Assembly (NCBI GenBank): GCA_913060675.1
Contig: CAJXUS010000025.1
Span: 1-56,725 of the forward strand
Length of the DNA stretch: 56,725 bases
Reading direction: 5' to 3'
DNA from: an uncultured Rhodospirillales bacterium
GTDB lineage: Bacteria; Pseudomonadota; Alphaproteobacteria; Kiloniellales; Kiloniellaceae
Below the pieces are notes generated by a model. The model ran no database searches and was not told the origin of the DNA. It worked only from the letters and a program-made list of their open reading frames with translations. The position numbers and the translations under genes are program-made. The first letter of the stretch is position 1. Every line of letters starts with the position of its first letter. Shown in pieces: positions 33,654 to 42,764 of the stretch.

Positions 33654-34421
33654 ATGAACGAAATACCTTTTTCAAGCATGCAGACCGAATTTGTTGACTA
33701 TTCGAATGATGTGATTGAAAAATTAAGAATACTTTTGATGAGCGAAGTGCTCAATGAAGAAGAAACTTATGAGCTCCTTCTCAATACACATAATCTCAAA
33801 GGGGCTGCCTCTTCTTTTGGTTTTGAGGCTTATAGTCGGCATTGTCACAACATAGAAAACCTGTTGACCACCGATGGGGGATGCTCAAAGAACATTATAT
33901 CTGAAATTCTATTGCGATTGGAAAATTTACCAATTGTCGCTGACCAAGAATTGGCGGATCTTTTGAGCGATGGAAAATCGCACGTTCCTGTTCCGCAAGA
34001 GGCTGTAAAAAGCCAACAGGCAACGTTAATTTACGTGAGCAAACGTAATGAGGATGTTGAGCTTTCGGTGGAAGATTTACTCGATGTCGCACGAAGAAGA
34101 AACAAAGAACATAATATCACCGGGGCTCTTTTATTCAGTGGCTATTACTTTGTTCAGGTCCTCGAAGGTGAACGTAGCAAGCTAAATAATTTATACCGAA
34201 ATATCCAAGCCGATACGAGGCATTATCAAGTGGATGTCTGTTATGTTGCTGATATTGCCGAACGGTTCTTTGGAAACTGGAGTATGGTTTACTTTCCAGA
34301 TAACAAACGGAACAAAGATAAGCTTCGGCAGCTCACCGATAGTGACGTATTTAATCCGGAAAGCTATTCTTCAAAAATGCTGCTACATCTCATGCGTAAA
34401 TTTACGTCTGATAACGACTAA
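33654..34421 (+). CDS. Hpt-BLUF fusion: blue-light phosphotransfer protein
   Basis: 255 aa, cytoplasmic. Residues ~10-100 form an Hpt domain with phosphoacceptor H46 in THNLKGAASSFGF and the helix SRHCHNIENLL. Residues ~123-215 form a BLUF flavin photoreceptor: Y127 (TLIYVSK), N154 (HNITGALLFS), Q168 (YFVQVLEGE), W209 and M211 (GNWSMVYF) match the residues that bind FAD and run the photocycle in AppA-type proteins. The predicted role is light-modulated phosphotransfer between a hybrid kinase and a response regulator. ATG 33654 is preceded by GGAG-like AAAGG. No kinase or receiver is adjacent. Hpt joined to BLUF is an unusual pairing. Confidence 0.9.
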   Translation: MNEIPFSSMQTEFVDYSNDVIEKLRILLMSEVLNEEETYELLLNTHNLKGAASSFGFEAYSRHCHNIENLLTTDGGCSKNIISEILLRLENLPIVADQELADLLSDGKSHVPVPQEAVKSQQATLIYVSKRNEDVELSVEDLLDVARRRNKEHNITGALLFSGYYFVQVLEGERSKLNNLYRNIQADTRHYQVDVCYVADIAERFFGNWSMVYFPDNKRNKDKLRQLTDSDVFNPESYSSKMLLHLMRKFTSDND

Positions 34422-35094
34422 AATCAGTCACTTGAATTTGGCCAGTTATTTGTGACTGCTGAAAAGCTGCCTGAAGGGCCAGGCCAACTGGCCGAGGAAA
34501 ACCGGAGGCATATCATCTGAAATACCAAAGTTGGCTGGTGGTCGGTGATCAGGGTTGATCCTGGTGCCAAATACCTGATCCCAAGAACAATGGAAAATAG
34601 AGAGTCGACAAAATGAAAGCGTCCGGTGTTGGTGATCCACAACCGGGTGAACGAGTAGTGGGGCGCGTGGAATTTTTAGGTTTTATCCTTTTTTGATCCG
34701 ATAAACATTGGAAAAAAATAGTCGTGAATTAAAGGACTCGAAATGTTCTTTAAATCCGACCTCTAAGGTCAGGATATCGAAATATTGATTTTGCGCCATC
34801 CCTTGTGTCGCCTACGACACCGCGCTGGTTTTTATTTTTGAGAAGATATAATTTTTTATCAACAAAAAGGCTTCAAAATACCTCTAAAAACGCCTTCGAA
34901 CAGGTGATTTATTCTGGAAGCGACACAATTGTAATCGCGGTGGTGTTTTTAGAATATCTGCATGCAGGAATTGCATAGCCAGAATGAAAAATTGGCATTT
35001 GTCGATTGGAGGGAGCGAGCGTATCTAGGATTCAAGAGAAAACAAATGGCTGTCGGGATCCAGTGGGACCGAGCCTCTATTAGGATTTAAGACC
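34422..35094. other. Long intergenic region with possible decayed coding pieces
   Basis: 673 bp between the Hpt-BLUF gene and the DUF1127 gene. The first ~270 bp contain short coding-like pieces in different frames, none with a start, ribosome-binding site and length that I would accept. A 6-bp hairpin (34805-34810 with 34815-34820) followed by a T-rich stretch lies further on. The last ~100 bp hold the probable DUF1127 promoter. Nothing firm is seen. Confidence 0.5.
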
Positions 35095-35280
35095 ATGGCA
35101 AATGTATCTGTAAACGCAGTTCAGCCCGTTTCCTTCTTCAAGGAAAATGTGATTACCCACGTTATGCATTCAATTTCTGACGCGATGAGTACGTTCAAAG
35201 CAAAACGTCAAGAACGTCGTGTAGAGAAAATTCTTGCCGGTCTTGATCCACGTATTGTTCGGGATATTCTCCCACAATAA
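35095..35280 (+). CDS. DUF1127-like small protein
   Basis: 61 aa. The C-terminal half FKAKRQERRVEKILAGLDPR then IVRDILP matches the DUF1127 (YjiS-like) pattern, an arginine-rich helix with the L-x-x-L-x-D-x-x-L-x-D-I signature. Some alphaproteobacterial members take part in small-RNA and stress regulation and phosphate or carbon homeostasis. AGGATTTAAG precedes ATG. It is a monocistronic unit with a strong terminator. Confidence 0.8.
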   Translation: MANVSVNAVQPVSFFKENVITHVMHSISDAMSTFKAKRQERRVEKILAGLDPRIVRDILPQ

Positions 35281-35329
35281 GGACGATATAAACGGTAGAG
35301 CAATAGCCTCCCGTTATATTGAAATGAAA

Positions 35330-35368
35330 TAACTCTCGGTCCCCCCCCCGGCCGAGGGTTATTTTTTT
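35330..35368 (+). terminator. Rho-independent terminator of the DUF1127 gene
   Basis: A 10-bp stem with one G-U pair (taactctcgg 35330-35339 with ccgagggtta 35352-35361) encloses a C-rich loop and is followed by seven T residues (35362-35368). The run of ten C residues in the loop (35341-35349 and neighbours) is a possible sequencing-error site. Confidence 0.85.
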
Positions 35369-35383
35369 GTTCAGTTTATTGAG

Positions 35384-35686
35384 TTATTGGTTCGCCTGTG
35401 TTTGAGCTTTGGCTTCACCGTCATCCTTCTTGCCAAAAGCGAAACCAAGTGCCCCGGCAATTATTGTCGCCGCTGGCCCATCGAGGGCATCGTTAAGCGC
35501 CAAAATAGCCACAATAGGTAAAGCTATGCTGAGAACCGTATAGCGAATAAACTGCCAGCCAATACCTTTACTCCCCTTACCATCGGCCCTTTTCCTGTTG
35601 AGATGCCCGAGCCACAAAACCATCGGGACCGAAGCGGCGAGTATTATCATCGTGGCTGAAAGTAGTATTTCGGAAACGTTTTCCAT
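35384..35686 (-). CDS. Small integral membrane protein, unknown
   Basis: 100 aa with hydrophobic segments at about 7-26, 49-65 and 70-85, and a charged C-terminal tail (FGKKDDGEAKAQTQANQ). Family not recognised. GGAG lies before ATG 35686. It converges on the DUF1127 gene and is divergent from the TPR gene. Probably an inner-membrane protein. Confidence 0.7.
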   Translation of the reverse strand: MENVSEILLSATMIILAASVPMVLWLGHLNRKRADGKGSKGIGWQFIRYTVLSIALPIVAILALNDALDGPAATIIAGALGFAFGKKDDGEAKAQTQANQ

Positions 35687-35800
35687 AGGCTCTGCTCCAC
35701 TGGCTTATTTGATGTTTTGGAGAAACAAAAAATCAATGCACCTGTTGATTGTAATAAGTCGGCAGGCTATAGGTCTAGAGCTATTTATAGGGGATTGGTG

Positions 35801-37657
35801 TTGCGGATTTTAATTACTATTCTGATGGTACTGTGGGCACAGAGTGCTTTTGCACAAGGGCTTGGTGATTATAAGAAGGATTGCCATCCCAAGGTTAAAG
35901 ACATTGATAAGCGTATCAGTGCTTGTACTTGGCTTGTTGATAATGGAAATCTTCCAAAGGATGAACTTATCATTGCTTATGGAATGCGGGGTTTATCTAA
36001 TTTCGAAAGTGGAAAATATCACGATGGTTTAAAGGATTTTGATGATGCGATCAAAATCGACCCGACCTACGCTCAAGCTTATAATGGTAAGGGTGCAATT
36101 TACTCAGAGCAAAAAAAATATCTTCTTGCGATTTCAAATTTAAAAACGGCAATAAAATTGAATCCCAATTATGGGATTGCATATAGAAATCTTGGGATAA
36201 ATTATAGCAAACTCGGTAAATATGATACCGCGATAACAAACTATAATAAAGCTATTCAATTAGATAAGAATGATGCCGACGCTTATTTTCTGAGGGGTGA
36301 TAGTTATATTTTTCTAGGAAAAAATGAACTAGCGATAATTAGTTTAAGCGAGGCTATCAGAGTAGATCCTAGTAATATTGTTCCATACCTTACACGGGGA
36401 AAACTTTATTACGAGCAAGGTGATCTTGAAAGTGCACACCAAGATTTTACTTTAGCAATAACGGTCAATCCAAATCTTGCGGGGGTTTATATAAGTCGTG
36501 GCCGAATGTCTTATGAATTGGGGCAGTATTCTCATGCTATCCTAGACTACAAAATCGCGATTGGTTTGAAGCCGAAGAATAGCTTGTTTCATACTCTACT
36601 TGGTCTTGCGTATTCAAAGAGCGGAGATCGCGAAGCCTCAATCTTAAGTTATGATGAGGCAATTCGGTTGGATAAAAGTAATATTGATGCATACAAATTA
36701 AGAGCGGAATCCTATCTGGATAATGCTGAATACCAACGTGCGTTATCTGATTATAATGTGGTTATTCAATCAGGTACTGATGATGGTAATATATATCGTT
36801 ACCGCGGTGTAGCTTTCGCAAAATTAGGGAAGTTTATCGAGGCCAACAAGGATAACGATAGAGCAATCCTACTATCTCCAACAGATGAAGCAGCACATTT
36901 TAATCGTGGTTCTGTAAATCTATCATTAGGAAATTACTCTAATGCAATTCAGAGCTTTAACGAAGCTATCCGGTTGCATGGCAGTTACACACTAGCATAT
37001 TATCATCGCGGTAAGGCCCTAGCATTTGAAGATAATCATTCAGATGCGATTTTGGATTTTGACAAGGCGATAGAGCTTGGTCCACTAAAACCAAAATTCT
37101 TTAACTCCAGAGGTTTAAGTCATGAGGAGATGGGCGAATTTGGGCTCGCGCTAAAGGATTATAGCGAGGCTATACAAAGAAATCCGGAGAACGGGGTTGC
37201 TTTCTATTACCGTGGGTATTTGTACGGTGATCAGAAAAAATATGATTTAGCGATAAAGGATTTTTTAACCTATATTCGCCTTGAACCAAAAGACCCAGAT
37301 GGATTTAACGCTTTAGGTTGGTTGTTTGCTACTAGTATCGATATCAATATTCGCAATGGTGACAAAGCTGTTTTTTATGCGAAGAAAGCCGTGGATCTTG
37401 CCCCAGATGATTATAGTAATTGGGATACTTTAGGTGCGGCATATGTTCAAAATAAACAACCTTCAAAAGCCTTAAATGCTTATCTACAAGCTCAAAAAAA
37501 AAGCAGTTTAGAGGGTGTGAAATACGATCAGGAATGGCTTAAAGAGAAGGGCTATTATTCTGGTGTGGTTGACGGCAAAGCCAACGAAGCTACGCAGGCT
37601 GCGCTTGAGAAGTGTATTGCTGCGGGATGTCAGATGTATGTTGATCAAGAGAACTAG
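35801..37657 (+). CDS. Exported TPR-repeat protein with C-terminal peptidoglycan-binding-like segment
   Basis: 618 aa from TTG 35801, chosen for AGGGGA upstream and because it starts a signal peptide (LRILITILMVLWAQSAFA). About 15 TPR units of 34 residues follow, for example IAYRNLGINYSKLGKYDTAI. The last ~35 residues (WLKEKGYYSGVVDGKANEAT) resemble the PG_binding_1 fold. This suggests a periplasmic scaffold touching the cell wall. The gene is distinctly more AT-rich than its neighbours, with frequent ATA/AGA/TTA codons, suggesting acquisition by transfer. The frame is open upstream to 35717. Confidence 0.85.
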   Translation: MRILITILMVLWAQSAFAQGLGDYKKDCHPKVKDIDKRISACTWLVDNGNLPKDELIIAYGMRGLSNFESGKYHDGLKDFDDAIKIDPTYAQAYNGKGAIYSEQKKYLLAISNLKTAIKLNPNYGIAYRNLGINYSKLGKYDTAITNYNKAIQLDKNDADAYFLRGDSYIFLGKNELAIISLSEAIRVDPSNIVPYLTRGKLYYEQGDLESAHQDFTLAITVNPNLAGVYISRGRMSYELGQYSHAILDYKIAIGLKPKNSLFHTLLGLAYSKSGDREASILSYDEAIRLDKSNIDAYKLRAESYLDNAEYQRALSDYNVVIQSGTDDGNIYRYRGVAFAKLGKFIEANKDNDRAILLSPTDEAAHFNRGSVNLSLGNYSNAIQSFNEAIRLHGSYTLAYYHRGKALAFEDNHSDAILDFDKAIELGPLKPKFFNSRGLSHEEMGEFGLALKDYSEAIQRNPENGVAFYYRGYLYGDQKKYDLAIKDFLTYIRLEPKDPDGFNALGWLFATSIDINIRNGDKAVFYAKKAVDLAPDDYSNWDTLGAAYVQNKQPSKALNAYLQAQKKSSLEGVKYDQEWLKEKGYYSGVVDGKANEATQAALEKCIAAGCQMYVDQEN

Positions 37658-37712
37658 ATGGAGACTTAACCCATGTGTCGTTAAACAGAGTTTAACCTGT
37701 TTAGTACAGGGC

Positions 37713-38435
37713 TTAGGAATCTATCTTTGGCCTGTAGTGCGTAAACCCCATAGCCTCTAACGCAGCGTTTATTTTTTTCATCAGCACAATGTTTAGATCC
37801 GTTGGGCGACAGGTGAGGCTATCTTCATAAACTGCCAGGGGAAAGGTTGGGTCATAGGATAATGGCTCAATGCCTTCATGCTCAAATACCTCTAGGATAT
37901 CTGGCGTATAGGCAATAATGGCGTCAAACCTGTCTTTATCCAACATCTGCACCAGGTCCTTGAGGCGGGTTGCCGTGTTGTTGCCAATAATGTCGATAAG
38001 TTCTTTTGTATAAGGGATGCCAAGTTCACCACCGGCACGGAGGCCTTCTAATCCCTCAATATTTCTGATTGGTTGCCGTCTTCTGGGTGTGAAAGCATAG
38101 AGCTTGGCAGCATAAAAAGGGATGGATTGGAGGTGGTTTTGATGTTGTTGCTCAAAAACCGGATCTAAGGGGAGCAAACAATCATATTTCCCATCTTGAT
38201 ACAGAGCTCGGGCTCGAGCAATGGGTAACACCTTTAGCTCAAAGGTTATTCCGGTCTCGCGGGATAATTCACGTAGGATCTTATCGTATTCCCCACTTCC
38301 ATCCTGCTCTATAACATTGGCAATGTGAAAAGCAACAACTTGTAATCTTGGCTTTCTTTCATCTGATATAGTGGCCGAAGAACAGAAAATTAAATGCAGT
38401 GAACTGAGGAATACTCTCAATACCGTATAGTGCAT
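37713..38435 (-). CDS. Orphan family 3 periplasmic solute-binding-like protein
   Basis: 240 aa with an N-terminal signal-like hydrophobic stretch (residues ~1-22). LQVVAFHIANVIEQDGSGEY, FELKVLPIARARALYQDGKY and CLLPL follow the SBP_bac_3-like domain seen in alphaproteobacterial transporter-substrate-binding-like proteins that lack transporters. ATG 38435 is preferred over an upstream ATG because TTGGAGG lies five nucleotides before it. No permease or ATPase is nearby, so a sensory or unassigned periplasmic role is possible. Confidence 0.8.
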   Translation of the reverse strand: MHYTVLRVFLSSLHLIFCSSATISDERKPRLQVVAFHIANVIEQDGSGEYDKILRELSRETGITFELKVLPIARARALYQDGKYDCLLPLDPVFEQQHQNHLQSIPFYAAKLYAFTPRRRQPIRNIEGLEGLRAGGELGIPYTKELIDIIGNNTATRLKDLVQMLDKDRFDAIIAYTPDILEVFEHEGIEPLSYDPTFPLAVYEDSLTCRPTDLNIVLMKKINAALEAMGFTHYRPKIDS

Positions 38436-38636
38436 TAGAGCCTCCAAGGCATAACTCGCAGCAACTTAGTCTGATACTGGTAAACGTCTTCATCCCTCTC
38501 AATAAGGACTATAGTATAGGTGCCTTAATATTGTATTGATTGGTTGTTTTTGCCCTGACCTATAACCACATCTTTGGTTCCGGCTTTTATTAAGGTCTTG
38601 TTTCTGGGCAAGATAAGGCAACAGGAGAAACGCGCA

Positions 38637-40262
38637 ATGTCCATCCAAAATCCCGGCCAAAATCCAGACACAACAAAAACAACCACCGGACAGGATGTTC
38701 GAGAGGGGTATCGGGTTATCATTGACCCTGCTCAAAACCGGATCCGTGCCATTTTCAATGGTGAGGTTATTGCCGACAGCTCCCGCGCCATGATCATGCA
38801 TGAGACACGCTTTCCCTGGGTTTTTTACTTCCCGCCAGAAGATGTGAACTTTGATTTATTGAAGCGCGCAGATCATCTCACCTACTGTCCTTTCAAAGGC
38901 AACGCATCCTATTGGACGATCGATGCGGGCGGAAGGGAAGCTGTGAATGCGGCCTGGAGCTATGAAGAGGCGTTTGATGAAGTCTCACCCGTCAACGGCT
39001 ATTTAGCATTTGACTGGCAGACGATAGATAAATGGATCAGCGACGAAGAGGTTCTGGAAAAGCAACCGCGTGACAGCGAACAGGATAAAGACAATCCTTT
39101 TGTCAATTGGCTGGTGCACGAGGCGTGCAAAGCAAAAAATATCCCGGAGTTACTCACCGCGACTGCGAAAATGATGAATGCCTCCGGGCTGCCAACATGG
39201 CGGTTACGGTTGTTCGTGCGGACGTTAAATCCACAGTTATATGGGCTCTTTTTCAGGTGGGATCGAGATATCGACGGTGTCGAGGAATATCAGGCCACCC
39301 ATGTGGGCGTTCAATCAACCCAATATCGCGATAGTCCTTTTGCCCCGATCATTAATGGAGAGGGCGGTGTGCGACGTCGATTAGAAGGGGAAAACCCGGA
39401 ACTGGATTTCCCAATCCTGAAAGATATCCTTGAGGAGGGTGCAACCGATTATGTTGCCTTGCCGCTCAAGTTTTCTGATGGGCTTATCAATGTGCTCACC
39501 CTTGTTTCTGATCAGCCTGGCGGTTTTTCGACAAATCATCTGGGATATCTTTACGAGATTTTACCCGTTCTTGGCCGTTTGGTAGAAGCCTATGCGCAGC
39601 GGCTGTCGGCGCTCTCTCTCTTGCGAACCTATCTGGGCCGTGATGCGGGTGAACGCGTTATGAATGGCCTTGTCAAACGCGGGGATGGTGAAGATCTGCA
39701 TGCGGTTATCTGGTTTTCTGATCTGCGGGGGTCGACCAAGATGGCCGACATGATGCCACGCGCCCAATATCTTTCTGCGTTGGATCAGTATTTCGATTGC
39801 GTTGCTGTGGCTGTTTTGGAAAATGGCGGTGAAGTTTTAAAGTTTATTGGCGATGCGGTTTTGGCGATCTTCTTGATTGAAGACCCCAAAGAGCAACATC
39901 CAGAGGCCTGTGCGAATGCGTTATCGGCGGTACAGCAGGCCTATACACAAATCGGTGCTGTTAACAAAGAACGCACGGAACGTGGAGAACCCGTTCTTAA
40001 GTTTGGTACCGGGCTGCATCGCGGGAATATTACCTATGGTAATATTGGTACAGAGATGCGTCTTGATTTCACTGTCATCGGACCTGCCGTTAACGAAGCT
40101 GCGCGTATTGAAAACTTGTGTAAGGGATTGGGCGTTTCGGTACTAACGTCTTCCGAATTTGCCGATGGCGTGGCAAGTGCCCTTAAATCTCTAGGGACAC
40201 ATGAACTGCGCGGTGTGCAGAGCAAGCAAGAAATTTTCACACCAACAATCCTGGAGCCCTAA
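38637..40262 (+). CDS. DUF427-GAF-like-class III adenylate/guanylate cyclase fusion
   Basis: 541 aa, soluble. Residues ~23-135 are a DUF427 (NTP_transf_9) domain: MHETRFPWVFYFPPEDVNFD, YCPFKGNASYW and AAWSYE. A middle region (~155-330) looks like a GAF-type sensor, ending in the YLGRDAGERVMNG linker. The catalytic domain (~354-525) has metal-binding D362 (WFSDLRGST) and D406 (FIGDAVLAIF), and VIGPAVNEAARIE. It makes cAMP or cGMP, presumably controlled by the N-terminal domains. ATG 38637 has AGGAGAAACG upstream; the longer frame is not supported. Its 3' end overlaps a methyltransferase remnant on the other strand. Confidence 0.92.
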   Translation: MSIQNPGQNPDTTKTTTGQDVREGYRVIIDPAQNRIRAIFNGEVIADSSRAMIMHETRFPWVFYFPPEDVNFDLLKRADHLTYCPFKGNASYWTIDAGGREAVNAAWSYEEAFDEVSPVNGYLAFDWQTIDKWISDEEVLEKQPRDSEQDKDNPFVNWLVHEACKAKNIPELLTATAKMMNASGLPTWRLRLFVRTLNPQLYGLFFRWDRDIDGVEEYQATHVGVQSTQYRDSPFAPIINGEGGVRRRLEGENPELDFPILKDILEEGATDYVALPLKFSDGLINVLTLVSDQPGGFSTNHLGYLYEILPVLGRLVEAYAQRLSALSLLRTYLGRDAGERVMNGLVKRGDGEDLHAVIWFSDLRGSTKMADMMPRAQYLSALDQYFDCVAVAVLENGGEVLKFIGDAVLAIFLIEDPKEQHPEACANALSAVQQAYTQIGAVNKERTERGEPVLKFGTGLHRGNITYGNIGTEMRLDFTVIGPAVNEAARIENLCKGLGVSVLTSSEFADGVASALKSLGTHELRGVQSKQEIFTPTILEP

Positions 40263-40419
40263 TACTCCCGGGACCTCCATCTCCTGCGGCAATATCGAAA
40301 ACCTTGTCCCCTAAGCAAATTTCGGCCTGATCGAGCATGGTCTCGGTAGCAACGCTTAATAAATCGATGATAGTTGGGATCCATATGCACGCCTGAACAG
40401 TATTATCCCAATCTTGCAT
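40237..40419 (-). pseudogene. Truncated methyltransferase remnant
   Basis: 60 codons. The sequence TETMLDQAEICLGDKVFDIA then AGDGGPGS resembles the first ~55 residues of UbiE-like SAM methyltransferases up to motif I (D-x-A-x-G-x-G), after which it runs into the cyclase 3' end and stops. A good start context (TAGGCAGAAATG) is preserved. It appears to be a gene end cut off by recombination at the cyclase. Confidence 0.5.
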
Positions 40420-40990
40420 TTCTGCCTACGTATAGACTTCGTGTTCGGGTGTCATTGAGCTCATATTTATCAAATTACGCTCGGAAAGTTAATTTTCACA
40501 ATTAATTTTCGAGGGTAGAACAAGTATCATGTTCATCTGATTTTTCAATGTCTAAGCCTGAATTCTCTTAGGTATATACATATATAAATACAACTTATAG
40601 AGGATATTTTTGTAATCAATTTTAATGAATTTTTAATAACCAACCTGCAACCTAGGGTATTAAGAGTTTCGATTCTACTTAATGTGAGTGTGGTATTTGT
40701 AGAGTAGATAAATGAGCTGCTAAATAACCTTTTTTTGAGCGATATTGGTAAAGCCGAAACAGTATCTGTCTTTATTGCAAGCTAACTTTAGGGCTCGCCA
40801 AGTGCCAAGTGCCAAGTGCCAAGTGCCAAGTGCCAAGTGCCAAGTGCCAAGTACTAAAAGCGTTGTACCAATAATTAGACACTTAACCTGACCGTACTCG
40901 TTGATGGTAGGTTTTAAAAAATAACACGGCATAGTTTTATTAAATAACAGTCCTGTATTGCGTATGTTGCCAGCACAAAGGATTAATTAA
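40420..40990. other. AT-rich intergenic region before the chemoreceptor
   Basis: 571 bp with no supported gene. The 7-nt repeat at 40797-40852 is the only marked structure. The final 130 bp should hold the chemoreceptor promoter. Confidence 0.7.
40797..40852. repeat. Heptanucleotide tandem repeat, 8 perfect copies
   Basis: gccaagt repeats eight times without error from 40797 to 40852, ending 138 bp upstream of the chemoreceptor start. Perfect short repeats like this change length by slipped-strand mispairing. In this position length changes could alter promoter spacing (phase variation), an inference. Confidence 0.97.
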
Positions 40991-42742
40991 ATGCTCGCCT
41001 TATTCACCAACCTAAAAATTTCCTCGAAAGTCATACTATTTATGGTGGTTAACCTTACGGTTCTAGCCATCGTAAATGGAATGACAACATATTCTCTGTT
41101 TTCAGTTGGAAATAAGCTTACTGAAATTGCAGAAGAAGATATCCCTCTCACCAATGCCATTGCCGGCATAACACTTAATCAGTTGGAACAGGCCATTAAT
41201 TTTGAACGGGCCATGCGCTATGGCGAACATATGGCTAAGGATGAACACGCGAAGCCACTTTTTGATAAAGCGGTACAGCGTTTTAATGAGTTAACTGTTA
41301 AGGTCAATAACGAAATCGTTGTCGCCGAGGGAATGCTTGAAAATTTCCTGGCCCATACATCTGATCCCGCGCTCATTAAAGAGTTCAAGCATGTCGATAC
41401 TGCTTTGAGAAAAATTGAAGCGGAACATACTGATTTTGAACATCATGTCGTAGCAGTTTTTGAACTGCTAAGAGAAGGTAAAATAGCAGAAGCGGATATG
41501 GCGTCCGAGGTTATCGAAATTGAGGAAGAACAACTCGACCATGAACTCAGGGCATTAGAAGAAGAGTTACAAGCGTTTACCGCGAAATCAGCTTTGACCG
41601 CAGAACATATGGAGATCCAGGCACTAACAACTTTGGGTGTCGGTACTATAATTGCCTTTTGTTTGAGCTTATTGATGATATTTGCATCCTGGAAGTACAT
41701 ATCCATACCGATGGGTAAGGCTATGGAGGCTCTCTTGAAATTATCAGCCGGGGATACATCAGTTGAGCTGAAGGTTAACACGAAGGATGAAATCGGAAGC
41801 CTCGCCCGGATTATTGAAGACTTCCGTGAAAAAACTCTCAACCTTAAAAGATCGGAAGAACAACAAGCCGAGCATGATAAGGAGAAAGAGGTTCGGGCGA
41901 AAAAGGTTGAAGACTTACTTGGTGGTTTCGAAATCAAGGCAGGAGAGATGACTTCTGCCGTTGCCAGTGCATCAACCCAGCTTCACCAGACAGCGCAAAC
42001 CATGAACGCTTCTGTGGGGAGCGCGACCAAACAAGCGGGTGAAATCTCAACTTCAAGTGAGCGGACATCGGCTAATGTGCAAACCGTTGCTGTAGCTTCA
42101 GAAGAAATGGATGCGTCTATTCGGGAAATTTCACGGCAGGTTCAAAGTGTTACCACGGCTTCAACCACTGTGTCTGATAAAGCGACTGCAGCGAATGCAA
42201 CCGCCGAAGAGTTACAAGATGCCTCTAACAAAATTGGCGAAATTGTTAAACTTATCCAAGATATCGCAGAGCAAACGAACCTGTTGGCATTGAACGCCAC
42301 AATTGAGGCTGCACGTGCGGGAGATGCCGGTAAAGGTTTTGCTGTGGTTGCCAGTGAAGTGAAAAACCTTGCCGGGCAAACTGCTTCTGCTACAGCTGAA
42401 ATTGGAGAGCAAATTAACAACGTGCAAAGCATTTCAGGTAACGTTGTTGAGGTTTTTGCCGATATTCAACAAGCTGTTATGGGCCTAAGTGATTCGGCCA
42501 GTGGCATTGCCGCTGCGGTCGAGGAACAAAGCTATGCCACCAAAGAAATAGCTGGCAACATGGCCACAGCCGCGGAGGGTACGGATCAAATCCGGGTCAA
42601 TGTCGGCGAAGTCAGCCAATCCATTTCTGAGGCCAACTCGGCTTCGTCAGAAGTGGTGAATACTTCTGAAATGCTGTCGGATCAGGCCGAAGTGATGAAC
42701 CAGGAAGTTAATAAATTTCTGCGAAATATCGCAGCAGCCTAA
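40991..42742 (+). CDS. Methyl-accepting chemotaxis protein
   Basis: 583 aa. TM1 is at ~14-37, a periplasmic helical sensor region at ~40-210 (4HB-like, Glu-rich), TM2 at ~213-233, HAMP at ~235-285, and a cytoplasmic coiled-coil with the signalling hairpin tip [20 protein letters not shown] at ~425-445. It relays signals to CheA/CheW. No che genes are present here. ATG 40991 comes soon after an 8-copy 7-nt repeat. A terminator hairpin follows the stop. Ligand unknown. Confidence 0.93.
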   Translation: MLALFTNLKISSKVILFMVVNLTVLAIVNGMTTYSLFSVGNKLTEIAEEDIPLTNAIAGITLNQLEQAINFERAMRYGEHMAKDEHAKPLFDKAVQRFNELTVKVNNEIVVAEGMLENFLAHTSDPALIKEFKHVDTALRKIEAEHTDFEHHVVAVFELLREGKIAEADMASEVIEIEEEQLDHELRALEEELQAFTAKSALTAEHMEIQALTTLGVGTIIAFCLSLLMIFASWKYISIPMGKAMEALLKLSAGDTSVELKVNTKDEIGSLARIIEDFREKTLNLKRSEEQQAEHDKEKEVRAKKVEDLLGGFEIKAGEMTSAVASASTQLHQTAQTMNASVGSATKQAGEISTSSERTSANVQTVAVASEEMDASIREISRQVQSVTTASTTVSDKATAANATAEELQDASNKIGEIVKLIQDIAEQTNLLALNATIEAARAGDAGKGFAVVASEVKNLAGQTASATAEIGEQINNVQSISGNVVEVFADIQQAVMGLSDSASGIAAAVEEQSYATKEIAGNMATAAEGTDQIRVNVGEVSQSISEANSASSEVVNTSEMLSDQAEVMNQEVNKFLRNIAAA

Positions 42743-42764
42743 AACTCCCTGTAGTATAAATAAC

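Noticed and set aside
34424..34642. Two overlapping minus-strand frames after the Hpt-BLUF gene
   Set aside because: No ribosome-binding site or family pattern; the region is better described as intergenic or decayed.
40797..40852. Heptanucleotide array as a CRISPR-like array
   Set aside because: Units are 7 nt with no spacers, and no cas genes are present.
40720..40932. Minus-strand frame with a repeated LALGTWH pattern
   Set aside because: It is produced by translating the 7-nt tandem repeat and has no start context.
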